Assembly: GCA_002398365.1 (NCBI GenBank)
Contig: DGYK01000057.1
Coordinates: forward strand, 43,494-107,493
DNA from: Flammeovirgaceae bacterium UBA5008
GTDB lineage: Bacteria; Bacteroidota; Bacteroidia; Cytophagales; Cyclobacteriaceae
Length of the DNA: 64,000 nucleotides
Direction: 5' to 3'
Under the pieces are notes generated by a model that did not search any database, had not been told where the DNA came from, and saw only the letters and a program-made list of their open reading frames with translations. Below are positions 17,313 through 27,084 of the stretch, one piece after another (the first letter of the stretch is position 1; each line of letters starts with the position of its first letter). Made by a program: the position numbers and the translations under genes.

Positions 17313-18247
17313 AATACAACCGGATTAGACTTCAACCAATCTTTTGGATTCATTAAAACTTCTGTTAGGCGAGCCTCCTCACTCCCTGGGGCTGGCTGAT
17401 AATTATACTCAAAGCGAACCGTTGGGGGTAAACTCATTAATATACTCTCTGAGCGGCCATTCGTCTTAAGACCGAACAAAGTGCCGCGATCATGCAATAA
17501 GTTGAACTCCACGTATCTTCCTCTTCTTATCTCTTGCCAGAACTTGTGCTCGCTGGTAAATGTTTTATCCTTTCTTTTTTCAACGATGGGTAAGTAAGCT
17601 TTCAGGAAATTTTTTCCGTTCGTTTCCGCGAATGACTTCCAGAATTCAATGGAACGCCCGGCTATGCCTCTGCAGTGATCAAAGAAAATGCCGCCCACGC
17701 CTCTGCGCTCGCCATCGCGATGATGATTACTGAAATACTGATCGCACTGTTTTTTGAATGTCGGGTAAAGGGATTGATCGAACGCATCACAAGAATTTTT
17801 TTGTATGGAATGAAAGTAAATCACATCATTATCAAATAAGTAATAAGGCGTAAGGTCAGTGCCACCGCCAAACCAGGCATCCATAACTTCATCGTCTTCA
17901 TTGTACAATTCAAAGTAGCGCCAGTTAGCGTGAACCGTTGGCACAAACGGATTGGATGGATGAAGGACCAATGATAATCCACATGCGAAAAAGGAATCAC
18001 CCTCTACTTTTAGTTGCTGTGCAACAATTGCCGGAAGCTTACCATGAACCACCGAAACGTTTACTCCACCCTTTTCAAAAACATTTCCATCGCTGATGAT
18101 GCGGCTTTCGCCACCGCCACCGCCCGGGCGCTCCCACACATCGGTTACGAAACGAGCCTTGCCATCTGCCTTCTCAAGTGCCTGGCATATTTCATTTTGT
18201 AACACGCGAAGGTGTGCGGTGAACTGATCTTTAATGGACTGCGACAT
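17309..18247 (-). CDS. hemF: Aerobic coproporphyrinogen III oxidase HemF
   Basis: 312 residues. Family motifs include WERPGGGGGESRI near residue 40, WFGGGTDLTPYYL near 143 and RRGVGGIFFDH near 195. HemF is the oxygen-dependent enzyme that decarboxylates coproporphyrinogen III. No oxygen-independent HemN is in the window. It overlaps hemE by 17 bp upstream and hemB by 4 bp downstream, so the genes are translationally linked. Confidence 0.96.
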   Translation of the reverse strand: MSQSIKDQFTAHLRVLQNEICQALEKADGKARFVTDVWERPGGGGGESRIISDGNVFEKGGVNVSVVHGKLPAIVAQQLKVEGDSFFACGLSLVLHPSNPFVPTVHANWRYFELYNEDDEVMDAWFGGGTDLTPYYLFDNDVIYFHSIQKNSCDAFDQSLYPTFKKQCDQYFSNHHRDGERRGVGGIFFDHCRGIAGRSIEFWKSFAETNGKNFLKAYLPIVEKRKDKTFTSEHKFWQEIRRGRYVEFNLLHDRGTLFGLKTNGRSESILMSLPPTVRFEYNYQPAPGSEEARLTEVLMNPKDWLKSNPVVL

Positions 18248-19268
18248 GGGTATATTCTTTTACTGCCTGCACAAAAGCTTTGGCATTCTCTACTGGCACA
18301 TTTGGGGTAATGCCATGACCCAGGTTAGCGATGTAGCCCTGTACACCAAATGCATCAATCATGCTATGCACCTCCCTAACAATTTCATCAGGAGTCATGA
18401 GCAGTTTGCCAGGATCGAAATTACCCTGAAGGGTTACGCGGTTTTGAGTTTCCCTCCGTGCATCAGCCGGACGAATTGTCCAATCTAAACTGATACCAGA
18501 AACACATGCATGATTGGAGAGTTCCCGTAATGCGTAGTTGCTTCCTTTCGGGAAAAGTATGACAGGCACATGAGGTGCCAATGCTTCAGCAATTTGTAAT
18601 AAATAGGGAGCCGCGAAGCGATTAAAATCATCCGGGCTTAATAGCCCGCTCCAGCTGTCAAATACCTGAACTACATCCGCCCCAGCTTTTGCCTGTCCTT
18701 TTAAATACTGGATGGTGGCATCGGTTATCTTCTGCAATAACTCGGATGCCAGTACAGGCTGAGTAAAACAAAATGCCCTTGCTCTCTCAAAGGTTTTGCT
18801 TCCCTTACCTTCTACCATATAACAAAGCAACGTAAAGGGAGCTCCCGCAAAACCGATCAACGGAACGCGGTCATTCAGTTCTTTCTTCGTCAATGCGAGT
18901 GCATCAAAAACATATTGCAACTGGTCATTGACAGTCACATTCAGTTTATCAACATCGCTTGCAGATTTTATCGTGTTTGGCAACACGGGGCCCTTGCTCT
19001 CTTCCATCAACACTTCTAGACCCATCGCCTGAGGTATCACCAGAATATCCGAGAAGATAATGGCTGCATCTACACCAACGATATCCACTGGCTGCAGCGT
19101 GATGGCGCAGGCCAACTCAGGTGTCTGCACACGAGTGAAGAAATCATACTGTTTCCTGAGCGCAATGTATTCAGGTAAATACCGGCCCGCCTGGCGCATC
19201 ATCCACACGGGTGGGCGGGGCACTTCTTCCTGCCGGAGTGCTTTCAACAACAAATTGTTCTTAAGCAT
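18231..19268 (-). CDS. hemE: Uroporphyrinogen decarboxylase HemE
   Basis: 345 residues. Diagnostic segments are PVWMMRQAGRYLPEY (N-terminal substrate loop), GFAGAPFTLLCYMVEG, VQVFDSWSGLL and the C-terminal ANLGHGITPNV. It converts uroporphyrinogen III to coproporphyrinogen III in the cytoplasm. It overlaps hemD by 8 bp and hemF by 17 bp. Confidence 0.97.
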   Translation of the reverse strand: MLKNNLLLKALRQEEVPRPPVWMMRQAGRYLPEYIALRKQYDFFTRVQTPELACAITLQPVDIVGVDAAIIFSDILVIPQAMGLEVLMEESKGPVLPNTIKSASDVDKLNVTVNDQLQYVFDALALTKKELNDRVPLIGFAGAPFTLLCYMVEGKGSKTFERARAFCFTQPVLASELLQKITDATIQYLKGQAKAGADVVQVFDSWSGLLSPDDFNRFAAPYLLQIAEALAPHVPVILFPKGSNYALRELSNHACVSGISLDWTIRPADARRETQNRVTLQGNFDPGKLLMTPDEIVREVHSMIDAFGVQGYIANLGHGITPNVPVENAKAFVQAVKEYTHVAVH

Positions 19269-19962
19269 ATACTATTTGATTTTTACAATGATCAATTACA
19301 GATTTAACCAACGCTGCGGGGGTGTGAGCGTCAGCCATACGAATAGTTTTAAACCCCATTTCTTGCGCATGTTTAGCGGTAGTCTTGCCCAGGCAAAACG
19401 CCACGGCCAGTTCAACGCTGTTCTTAGAAAGGAAACTATCTACACCGCTTGGACTAAAGAACAGAACACCATCAATCGGTGATGTAATAGCGAGCGGAGT
19501 AAGTTCCGTTTTGTAGGCAACAATCTCATTTATAGTAACTCCACCTGCCTTTAATTTAGTAGTCAATTCATCGCGCCTGCGATTACCGCATACGAATGTT
19601 ACGCTGGTAATATTTTTATCCTTCAGAATTTGATCGGCAAGCAAAGCACTGTTTGTCGCCATACCGGCAACTGTAAAACCACTGCTCAATACCAACTCTT
19701 GCGTTCCCTCTGATAAACAGTATACCCGGTATTGTTTTCTGTTCAGTTGCAACAAATCCACGAGTTGCACCCAGGCTTCAACAGCGGTTTTACTAGTGAG
19801 AACAACTACATCCTGAATGGTTTCTCTTAAAAGGTTTTCAGGCAACTGAATGCATGTATTAATAAAATCATGCTGTGTTACTGATACGCCAATGGCCTTG
19901 AATTGCTGAACCAATTCCTGAGACAATACTTTTGTTGAAACGATATGATAGGGTGCCTTCAT
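19261..19962 (-). CDS. hemD: Uroporphyrinogen-III synthase HemD
   Basis: 233 residues. HemD sequences are poorly conserved, but the two-domain layout, VVVLTSKTAVEAW, VTFVCGNRRRDEL and VLFFSPSGVDSF are typical, and its place between hemC and hemE settles the call. It cyclises hydroxymethylbilane with inversion of ring D. It overlaps hemC by 4 bp. Confidence 0.92.
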   Translation of the reverse strand: MKAPYHIVSTKVLSQELVQQFKAIGVSVTQHDFINTCIQLPENLLRETIQDVVVLTSKTAVEAWVQLVDLLQLNRKQYRVYCLSEGTQELVLSSGFTVAGMATNSALLADQILKDKNITSVTFVCGNRRRDELTTKLKAGGVTINEIVAYKTELTPLAITSPIDGVLFFSPSGVDSFLSKNSVELAVAFCLGKTTAKHAQEMGFKTIRMADAHTPAALVKSVIDHCKNQIVYA

Positions 19963-20879
19963 GCCGGACGAAACGTTTTGATGATTGATTCGGCCCCTTT
20001 CGTCAGCATTTCCTTAGCGGCCAGAACGCCAGCTTCTGGTGCTTGCCCCATCGGGAAATTCATTTCCACCTCTACTTTATCTTTTGCATCCAGGCTGAAA
20101 ACATTTCCCCGAAAGAATAATTGCTCTTTTTCTATTAATGCATACGCTGCAATGGGCACCGCGCAGCCACCGTGCAAGCCAGCAAGAAAATCGCGCTCTG
20201 CACTTACACAGACATTGGTTGCGGTATGATTAATTGAACGGCAAATCGATAAAATCTCAGCATCCTCTTGCCGACACACGACTCCAATTGCTCCCTGTGA
20301 AGGCGATGGCAGCATCCAATCGAGGGTGATGTAATGATTGGATGTAATCTTTAATCTCTCCAACGCAGCCTGAGCGAAAATGGCACCGCTCCATGCTGAA
20401 TTATCTAACTTCGTTAAACGCGTTTGGATATTTCCCCGAAGATTTTCGGTTGTGTGTTGAGGATAACGATGTAGCCACTGTGTCTTTCTGCGAAGGCTGC
20501 TCGTGGCAATAATGTGCCTCCCTGAAAAATCATTTGTTGCTTTTCCTTTGGGGAATACCAGACAATCAAATGGGGTTGCCCGCTCCAGCATGGCACTCAG
20601 CACCAATCCCTTCGCGAGCTTGGTAGGTATGTCTTTCGTGGAATGAACGGCCATATCAATCCGGTTTTGCAGCAATGCGGTATCCAACGACTTGGTGAAA
20701 ATTCCCTGGATGCCCATCTCATACAAGGGCGTGACTAAGTCCGTATCTCCGTCCGAAGTTATTTCCACAATCTCGGTGGCAATACCTTGTCGGTTCAACA
20801 TGCACTGTACTTCGTGTGCCTGAAAAATGGCCAATGCACTTTCGCGGGTGCCAATACGAATCATACGGGCGGCCTTCAT
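19959..20879 (-). CDS. hemC: Porphobilinogen deaminase HemC
   Basis: 306 residues from the chosen start. Motifs: IRIGTRESALAIFQA, VHSTKDIPT, TSSLRRKTQWLHRYP, and the dipyrromethane-cofactor Cys in LHGGCAVPIAAYA. The ATG at 20877-20879 overlaps the hemA stop (ATGA), the coupling used elsewhere in this operon; the longer frame beginning at 20924 only adds residues encoded inside hemA. It polymerises four porphobilinogens to hydroxymethylbilane. Confidence 0.96.
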   Translation of the reverse strand: MKAARMIRIGTRESALAIFQAHEVQCMLNRQGIATEIVEITSDGDTDLVTPLYEMGIQGIFTKSLDTALLQNRIDMAVHSTKDIPTKLAKGLVLSAMLERATPFDCLVFPKGKATNDFSGRHIIATSSLRRKTQWLHRYPQHTTENLRGNIQTRLTKLDNSAWSGAIFAQAALERLKITSNHYITLDWMLPSPSQGAIGVVCRQEDAEILSICRSINHTATNVCVSAERDFLAGLHGGCAVPIAAYALIEKEQLFFRGNVFSLDAKDKVEVEMNFPMGQAPEAGVLAAKEMLTKGAESIIKTFRPA

Positions 20880-22105
20880 TTTTCGACCAAGACTAATTTG
20901 TTCATGGTTTCTATCATACGGCAACCAGCATAGCCGTGCTCGCGGATTTCCTGGATCAGTGATGAAAAGGCTTTGTCAAGCTTCTTATTATGATCAAGCG
21001 CTTTGCCCACGATAGGTCTGGTGGGGTGATCAAAGATCAAATTCTTAACTTTCTCTTTGTAGCTGAGTACAATGCGACTATGGTTGTAAACGTGTTGCCA
21101 CTCCATCAACTGGTTCATGTACAAGTCAATGATCTTTTCGGCACGTGGTATTTCGAACTTGCGTTGTTGCAGCAATTCATTGTGAAATGCCGAAACCTCA
21201 TCTACAGAAAAGAGACACACTCCATTTATGTTTCTAACATCTGGATGAACTGCCTGCGGAACGCTAAGATCCAGGAAAAGCTGTTTATTCAAACCCTGAA
21301 CATCTTCCGGCTGTATCAGGTAGTGTTCCAACGCCACGGTGGTAATCACTACATCGAAGTGGTTGATGTGATTCTTAAAATCATCAAATGCAATGACCTC
21401 GGCTTGTATTTGTGCCGCCACTTCTGCTGCTTTCTCCTGCGTGCGATTGGTTATGGCCACTGGAATAGAGTGAAAATAATGTCGCAGGTTGCGCGCCACA
21501 GCGGCCCCAAAATCTCCAGTGCCCACAATCAAAATATTTCTGAATGATTGCGACTGACTTTCATGAAAGATCAATTCGGCAGCCGCGTAGCTAACTGAAT
21601 ACTTGCCACTACTCAGGTTGGTATGTGCCTTTACTTTCTTTTGCGCCTGATAAGCAAAGTTTGTGACCCGGTCGGTTATAGTACCTACAAGATTGTGTTT
21701 ACGGGCTTCATCCAGTGATGCCTTCACCTGGCAAACAATTTCATAGTCGCCAAGAATTTGGGAGTCGAGACCGGAAACTACGTGGAAGAAATGACGTACC
21801 GCATCCGTACCGGTGAGTAAGTAGAAGTAGTGATTAAAATCAGATTCCGAAACACCCAGTTGGGCAGATACCAATTGTTTTAATACAGCTAAAGGTGCAC
21901 AGGCATAAAACTCGGTGCGGTTGCAGGTAGAAAGCAGAAAAAAATCCGGAAAGCCTGATTGAATGGCTTTTTGATACGCACCAGCTTCTGTTGCATGGGT
22001 AATCGCAAAGCGGCTCCTCGTTTTGATATCGGCTTTGGTAAAGTTCGTACCGATGAAAACGAAATGCTCTATGTTGCTCTGGTACTTTAACGATGGATGA
22101 ACCAC
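20876..22105 (-). CDS. hemA: Glutamyl-tRNA reductase HemA
   Basis: 409 residues, first gene of the heme cluster. The catalytic Cys is in LLSTCNRTEFY (C61), the NADPH-binding motif is LIVGTGDFGAAVA, and the C-terminal dimerisation helix is present. It reduces glutamyl-tRNA(Glu) to glutamate-1-semialdehyde and is normally the regulated step of the pathway. The region upstream (22106-22395) has no clear promoter match; hemA is probably the lead gene of the nine-gene transcript. Confidence 0.96.
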   Translation of the reverse strand: MVHPSLKYQSNIEHFVFIGTNFTKADIKTRSRFAITHATEAGAYQKAIQSGFPDFFLLSTCNRTEFYACAPLAVLKQLVSAQLGVSESDFNHYFYLLTGTDAVRHFFHVVSGLDSQILGDYEIVCQVKASLDEARKHNLVGTITDRVTNFAYQAQKKVKAHTNLSSGKYSVSYAAAELIFHESQSQSFRNILIVGTGDFGAAVARNLRHYFHSIPVAITNRTQEKAAEVAAQIQAEVIAFDDFKNHINHFDVVITTVALEHYLIQPEDVQGLNKQLFLDLSVPQAVHPDVRNINGVCLFSVDEVSAFHNELLQQRKFEIPRAEKIIDLYMNQLMEWQHVYNHSRIVLSYKEKVKNLIFDHPTRPIVGKALDHNKKLDKAFSSLIQEIREHGYAGCRMIETMNKLVLVEK

Positions 22106-22321
22106 ACTATATGTTTAGTGGTTCAAAGTTGATACTTGATTTACTTGAAAAATACCCAAATGTGAATAATGAATAGTCGAAAAGGAATTAAAAATGCCAC
22201 TAATGCTGTAAAAATACCCGTATCTGTATTTTCCATGATGTATATTACCAAAGGCCACTTTTAGCTAGACCTTGTAGGATACCATAACGATAGCAGTAGT
22301 TTTTTTAAGGTTAAAAAGAAG

Positions 22322-22378
22322 GCTATTCACCGATCTAAAACAGATGGCTTTCAGTTCGGGTTTTCATCTCATTTTTAA
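22322..22378 (+). pseudogene. Remnant of a porin C-terminus
   Basis: In frame to TAA at 22376-22378 the DNA encodes SKTDGFQFGFSSHF, nearly identical to the last residues of the porin at 8610-9833 (SKTAGFQFGFSSYF). No start or upstream barrel sequence remains. This is the debris of a duplicated or deleted porin gene in the otherwise empty 290-bp gap between hemA and the Crp/Fnr gene. Nothing else is recognisable in that gap. Confidence 0.7.
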
Positions 22379-22395
22379 AATTACTTGAAGTGATA

Positions 22396-23034
22396 TCAAA
22401 ACTTGAGGTTCACAACTTCGTTCCTGGAAATAGATATCCTCTTTTGAGATTCAAGCTTTTTGAGCAGACGCGAAATGACTTCGCGTGATGAATTTAAATC
22501 TTCTGCTATTTCACCATGAGTTATCGTAATCTTATTCCCCAACGATTCGAACTGACGCTTAAGATAAAATTCCAGCTTTTCGTCTAAGGAATGAAACACA
22601 ACATGATCGATAACCTCCAGTAGTTCGCTAAAACGCCCTCGATACGTTTCCAAAACAAAGTAATACCACTGTCTATGGTCTTTCATCAACCTATCCATGT
22701 GTTGGATAGGTATTGCCAAAGCTTTCACTGAGGTCATCGCCTTTGCCTTGATAGCACTCGTTTCGTTTTTTGTAGCACATATCATAGATAGCGCACAAGC
22801 ATTTCCTTTTTCAAGGTAGTACAAAAAAAATTCCTCTCCGTCATCTCCTTCTCTATACAGTTTTACCCGACCTTCAAGAATAAGTAGCGAATTTTTAAAA
22901 TATTGACCAGGGCGCATAATGATATCGCCCTCTTTAAACCAAACCACTTGTCCAATATCCTCCAGATAGGTAACCAAAGTCAGGTCGAATTGGGGAAAGA
23001 TTTGATGTAGCTGCATGAATAGATCGTAATTCAA
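22396..23034 (-). CDS. Crp/Fnr-family transcriptional regulator
   Basis: 212 residues: cyclic-nucleotide-binding-like beta-roll (about 15-120) and a C-terminal winged helix (about 168-200) with recognition helix SSREVISRLLKKLESQ. Two cysteines in ACALSMIC (C80, C86) may serve redox or thiol sensing; the N-terminal FeS cysteines of true FNR are absent. It is on the same strand as the downstream-lying DUF2892/RND genes' block and is a good candidate to bind the TGTGA-N6-TCACG site before the efflux operon. Confidence 0.9.
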   Translation of the reverse strand: MNYDLFMQLHQIFPQFDLTLVTYLEDIGQVVWFKEGDIIMRPGQYFKNSLLILEGRVKLYREGDDGEEFFLYYLEKGNACALSMICATKNETSAIKAKAMTSVKALAIPIQHMDRLMKDHRQWYYFVLETYRGRFSELLEVIDHVVFHSLDEKLEFYLKRQFESLGNKITITHGEIAEDLNSSREVISRLLKKLESQKRISISRNEVVNLKF

Positions 23035-23265
23035 AAATAGACAATATATTTCAGTCTATTTCACAAACAAATCGATCTCTATTGTGACGCAAATGGCTAA
23101 CTTAGGTTTAAAAGTTCCCGGCAGTTGACTTTTCCAACAATCTTTAGCCCATTTCTAACTTCATCGGCAATTTCAATCAAATTTGGACTACATACTTCAT
23201 TGCGCCTACTTTATCTTGTGCGTATTGATTCGTCTTTTGAAACTTTCTCTAACTATAAACACCCC

Positions 23266-23457
23266 TCAATTTTTTGGTTTTGGTTTTGCTACATCTATTA
23301 TTTTCTCAAGTGGGCAAAATTTTGTGTAGGACGATTGCAGTAAATTAACTCCTACAAATAGCGCTAAAGCAATCCAGTACGCATTTACAAAGTACGCAAG
23401 CGCGATGCTAGCCAATACCAGGGTTCCTGCTACGGCCCTGACAATTCTCTCTTTCAT
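23266..23457 (-). CDS. DUF2892 small membrane protein
   Basis: 63 residues with two membrane segments (about 5-22 and 27-43: LVLASIALAYFV, IALALFVGVNLLQSS) and the FCPLEKII motif near residue 48. This is the pattern of DUF2892 (YgaP-type membrane anchor), often linked to rhodanese and sulfur-handling genes or to this type of RND operon. Molecular role unknown. Confidence 0.85.
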   Translation of the reverse strand: MKERIVRAVAGTLVLASIALAYFVNAYWIALALFVGVNLLQSSYTKFCPLEKIIDVAKPKPKN

Positions 23458-23523
23458 ATTGTTTTTAGTTTAATTTTTTACCTGGTCGATTTTAAAACTT
23501 TCTTTCTCCACTGTATCGTCAAT

Positions 23524-23844
23524 CTATATACTCTCGTCAAGACTGGATTTGGTCACTGGCAGTATAAATGCATGAATTGGGAATCCAGTATCATGGCCAG
23601 TATTATATTTCTTTACCAGATCTAAGGCTTTTTTGGCTCTGGCATCTTGCGTGAAACTAAACAAGAAGATTGAATCGAATTTTTCATTGCCGGTACTAAA
23701 CCATTCATCCAACAAGTTGGGCGTGTGATGATCCTTAAACCCGATCGTTTCGGTTACACTGAAGACCGCAATTCCCGCCTTGTTAAAAATATGGGCTACT
23801 GCTTTCTGATATTCTTTTAAACTTGTTACCATTAAGAGTTTCAT
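23524..23844 (-). CDS. Small PII/CutA-like ferredoxin-fold protein
   Basis: 106 residues beginning MKLLMVTSLKEYQKAVAHIF, with alternating strand-helix-strand units and a C-terminal IHAFILPVTKSSLD. The fold and length resemble PII/CutA-type or DUF3240-like proteins that accompany RND pumps; no specific motif fixes the family. It begins 12 bp after the RND permease gene and so belongs to the efflux operon. The ATG at 23844 is preferred; one at 23853 would add MNT. Confidence 0.5.
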   Translation of the reverse strand: MKLLMVTSLKEYQKAVAHIFNKAGIAVFSVTETIGFKDHHTPNLLDEWFSTGNEKFDSIFLFSFTQDARAKKALDLVKKYNTGHDTGFPIHAFILPVTKSSLDESI

Positions 23845-23856
23845 CGTGTTCAATGT

Positions 23857-26800
23857 TTAGGAATTCTGTTTACCATATTTGCTACGCATCATCTTGAAAT
23901 AAATCAACGGCACTACCAGCAGCGTAAGGAAAGTGGAGGTGATTGTTCCGCCCATCAGCGAAATTGCAAGCCCCTGAAAAATTGGATCGAATAAAATAAT
24001 CACAGCTCCCAACACCACCGCACCCGCTGTTAATAGAATCGGAGTTGTGCGCACAGCCCCCGCTTCAATGATAGCCTGCTTCAATGGGATGCCTTCCTCT
24101 AATCGTATGTTAATAAAGTCAATCAACAAAACGGAGTTCCGTACCATCACACCTGCCAGTGCAATAAAACCTATCATCGAAGTGGCCGTGAAGTATGCGC
24201 CCATTATCCAGTGACCAATCACGATACCGATAAGTGAAAGCGGTATGGCGGCCAGCATCACTACGGGTACTTTGAAATCCTGAAACCAGCCCACAATCAA
24301 CATGTAGATCATAATGAGCACTACTCCGAAGGCAATTCCAAGATCTCTGAATACCTCGAATGTAATCTGCCATTCACCATCCCATTTCAATGTATAGTCA
24401 TCTTCAAACTCGGGCTGATGATTATAGGATTCCTTCAACTCATATCCTTTTGGCATTTTTACCTCTTTCAACTTATCAGAGATGTCCATCATTGCGTACG
24501 AAGGGCTTTCCAATTCGCCAGCCAAATCAGCTAACACAAACACTACACGCTTTTGATTTTTGCGATAGATGCTCTTCTCTTTTATTCTTTTAGAGATATG
24601 CACCAGGTCGCCTAAAGGAATAGCCATGCCCCGCTGGTTGATAATCTTCAAGCCTTTGATTTCGTCAAGGTTCGATTTATCAGCATCGCTTAGTTGAAGA
24701 ACAATATTTACAGGTTCAAAGGAAACAGGATTGTGCAGAATACCCACTGGCATGTTGCTGAGTGCTGCATTCATTGTAGCTGTTACTTGCGCAGGAGCTA
24801 CCCCCATGCGCATCGCTTTTTCCTTATCAACTTCAAATGAATATTCTGTCTGATCATCTTCCGTCATCCAATCCAAGTCTACAATACCTTCGCTTTGACC
24901 GATGATCTGCTTTACTTGTTGCGCTACTTTAATCTGTTCATCATAATCAGGACCGTAAATTTCGGCAACAATTGTAGAAAGCACTGGAGGCCCTGGTGGT
25001 ACTTCAATCAGCTTTACGTTGGCATTGTATTTTTTTGCGATTGCCTGCACTTCAGGTCTCAGTTGTTTTACAATGGCGTGACTTTGAATACTTCTATCTT
25101 TCTTATCGACCAAGTTCACCTGAACATCCGCCACGTTGTTGCCCCTGCGCAAATCATAATGTCTTACCAATCCATTAAAACTGATTGGGCCAGCTGTGCC
25201 GATGTAGCCTTGATAATTCTTAACTAATTTTTGATTAGATAAATATTGACCAATCTCTTGTGCCACTACGGCTGTTCGCTCGAGTGTTGTGCCTTCAGGC
25301 ATATCAATCACTGCCTGGAATTCATTCTTATTATCGAATGGCAACATTTTTACTGCTACCCACTTGGTATAGAAAAACGACATCGAGAAAAGTAAAATCA
25401 CTCCCGTGCCCATGATAAAAGCCCAACGCTTCCAGCGTGTTTCCAGCATCGGGTGAATTGATGCTTTGTAGAGTTTATAAATTTTAGATTCCTCTAAAGT
25501 AGAATGTGGCTTATCATCATGCCCTTCTTTTTCTCGTAAGAAACGATATCCGAGATAAGGTGTAAGTGTTAACGCCACAACAAGGGAAAGCATCATCGCG
25601 ATGGAAGCACCGATTGGCATAGGGCTCATGTACGGCCCCATCATTCCTGATACAAATGCCATTGGCAATACTGCGGCAATTACTGTGAACGTTGCAAGGA
25701 TTGTTGGGTTACCTACTTCGTTGATTGCAAAAATAGCTGCTTGCAAAAAGGGTAACCTTTTCATTTTGAAATGACGGTGCATGTTCTCCGCAATGATGAT
25801 CGAGTCGTCAACCACAATACCAGTGATGAACACCAACGCAAAGAGTGTGATGCGGTTGAGCGTGTAGTCCATCATGTAATAGCTAAACAATGTCAACGCG
25901 AATGTTACGGGCACAGATAAGAATACCACGAGACCACCACGCCAGCCCATTGCCAACATCACGAACAGCGTAACGGAGATAACAGCTACAAAAAGGTGCA
26001 ACAAAAGTTCGGATACTTTTTCAGAAGCAGTCTCACCGTAGTTCCTGGTTTCGGTTACGTTTACATCGGAAGGAATCAAATCTTTTTTCAGGTGTTCTAC
26101 TTTCGTAAGAATTCGTTCTGAAAGATTCATCGCATCGACTCCTTTTTTCTTGGCGATAGAAAGAGTGACTGCAGGATATTCTGTTTTAAACTTTTCCGCA
26201 AGAGTTGGATCGTGCTGACCATAACCGAAGAAAACATATTGCGAAGGGCTTTCGGCTCCATCTTCTACTTTGGCAACTTGCTTCAGATAAACAGGTTGAT
26301 CCTGATTTGAACCCACTACTAAGTTTCCCACTTCTTCTGCTGACGAGAGAAAGTTTCCGGCATCTACAGAAAACACGGTGTCACGATTGATCATGTTGCC
26401 GCTTTGCATTTGTGCATTGCTGGCGCCTATTTGTCTGCTGAGCGAAAGGAAATCTACATGATGCTGTGCTAACTTATCTTTATCCAACATCACAGTCACC
26501 TGACGACTTCTTCCTCCAATGATATTGACCGCTGCAACATCCGGAATTTTCTTGAGTTCGCTTGTTAATGCCTGACCGAGTTGCTTGAGTTCATAATCGT
26601 TGTATTTTTCGCTCCACAGGGTAAGGCCTAGTACAGGCACATCATCAATCGCCCGGGTTTTTACCAATGGCATGATCACACCTTGCGGCATCTGATCCAT
26701 GTTTTTCATCAGCTCGTTGTAAAGTTTTACGAGCGAGCGTTCCACATCTTCACCTACATAAAACTGCACGATGATCAGGGCTTGTCCACTCATTGAATTG

Positions 26801-27060
26801 GAATAGACGTACTCCACACCTTTTACATTGGAAATTATTTTCTCCAGTGGCTTGGATACACGTGCTTCAACTTCTTTTGGTGAAGCGCCCGGATACCGAA
26901 GGAAAATATCGGCCATGGGAACATCGATCTGCGGTTCCTCTTCGCGAGGCGTAAGCATAGTGCTGTAGCCACCGATCAACAGGAAGCCGATCATTAACAG
27001 AATTGTAAGCTTCGATTGGATAAATGCTTTTGCAATACTACCCGATAAACCTTCTTTCAT
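23857..27060 (-). CDS. RND efflux permease (AcrB/HAE-type)
   Basis: 1067 residues with 12 membrane helices and two large periplasmic loops. The proton-relay signature in helix 4 is GIVVDDSIIIAEN (about 410-425), the double-Asp form of the hydrophobe/amphiphile exporters rather than the heavy-metal group. It is the inner-membrane part of a tripartite pump with the adaptor (27085-28167) and TolC-like channel (28170-29492) encoded upstream in the same operon. Substrate unknown; the Crp/Fnr, DUF2892 and DUF302 neighbours suggest a stress or sulfur-related signal. Confidence 0.92.
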   Translation of the reverse strand: MKEGLSGSIAKAFIQSKLTILLMIGFLLIGGYSTMLTPREEEPQIDVPMADIFLRYPGASPKEVEARVSKPLEKIISNVKGVEYVYSNSMSGQALIIVQFYVGEDVERSLVKLYNELMKNMDQMPQGVIMPLVKTRAIDDVPVLGLTLWSEKYNDYELKQLGQALTSELKKIPDVAAVNIIGGRSRQVTVMLDKDKLAQHHVDFLSLSRQIGASNAQMQSGNMINRDTVFSVDAGNFLSSAEEVGNLVVGSNQDQPVYLKQVAKVEDGAESPSQYVFFGYGQHDPTLAEKFKTEYPAVTLSIAKKKGVDAMNLSERILTKVEHLKKDLIPSDVNVTETRNYGETASEKVSELLLHLFVAVISVTLFVMLAMGWRGGLVVFLSVPVTFALTLFSYYMMDYTLNRITLFALVFITGIVVDDSIIIAENMHRHFKMKRLPFLQAAIFAINEVGNPTILATFTVIAAVLPMAFVSGMMGPYMSPMPIGASIAMMLSLVVALTLTPYLGYRFLREKEGHDDKPHSTLEESKIYKLYKASIHPMLETRWKRWAFIMGTGVILLFSMSFFYTKWVAVKMLPFDNKNEFQAVIDMPEGTTLERTAVVAQEIGQYLSNQKLVKNYQGYIGTAGPISFNGLVRHYDLRRGNNVADVQVNLVDKKDRSIQSHAIVKQLRPEVQAIAKKYNANVKLIEVPPGPPVLSTIVAEIYGPDYDEQIKVAQQVKQIIGQSEGIVDLDWMTEDDQTEYSFEVDKEKAMRMGVAPAQVTATMNAALSNMPVGILHNPVSFEPVNIVLQLSDADKSNLDEIKGLKIINQRGMAIPLGDLVHISKRIKEKSIYRKNQKRVVFVLADLAGELESPSYAMMDISDKLKEVKMPKGYELKESYNHQPEFEDDYTLKWDGEWQITFEVFRDLGIAFGVVLIMIYMLIVGWFQDFKVPVVMLAAIPLSLIGIVIGHWIMGAYFTATSMIGFIALAGVMVRNSVLLIDFINIRLEEGIPLKQAIIEAGAVRTTPILLTAGAVVLGAVIILFDPIFQGLAISLMGGTITSTFLTLLVVPLIYFKMMRSKYGKQNS

Positions 27061-27084
27061 TATTTAAATATTTATAGAGTAAGA

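Noticed and set aside
23125..23343. Plus-strand ORF (72 codons) between the Crp/Fnr and DUF2892 genes
   Set aside because: It overlaps the DUF2892 gene antisense and has no recognisable features; 23035-23265 otherwise shows nothing but a possible regulatory region.
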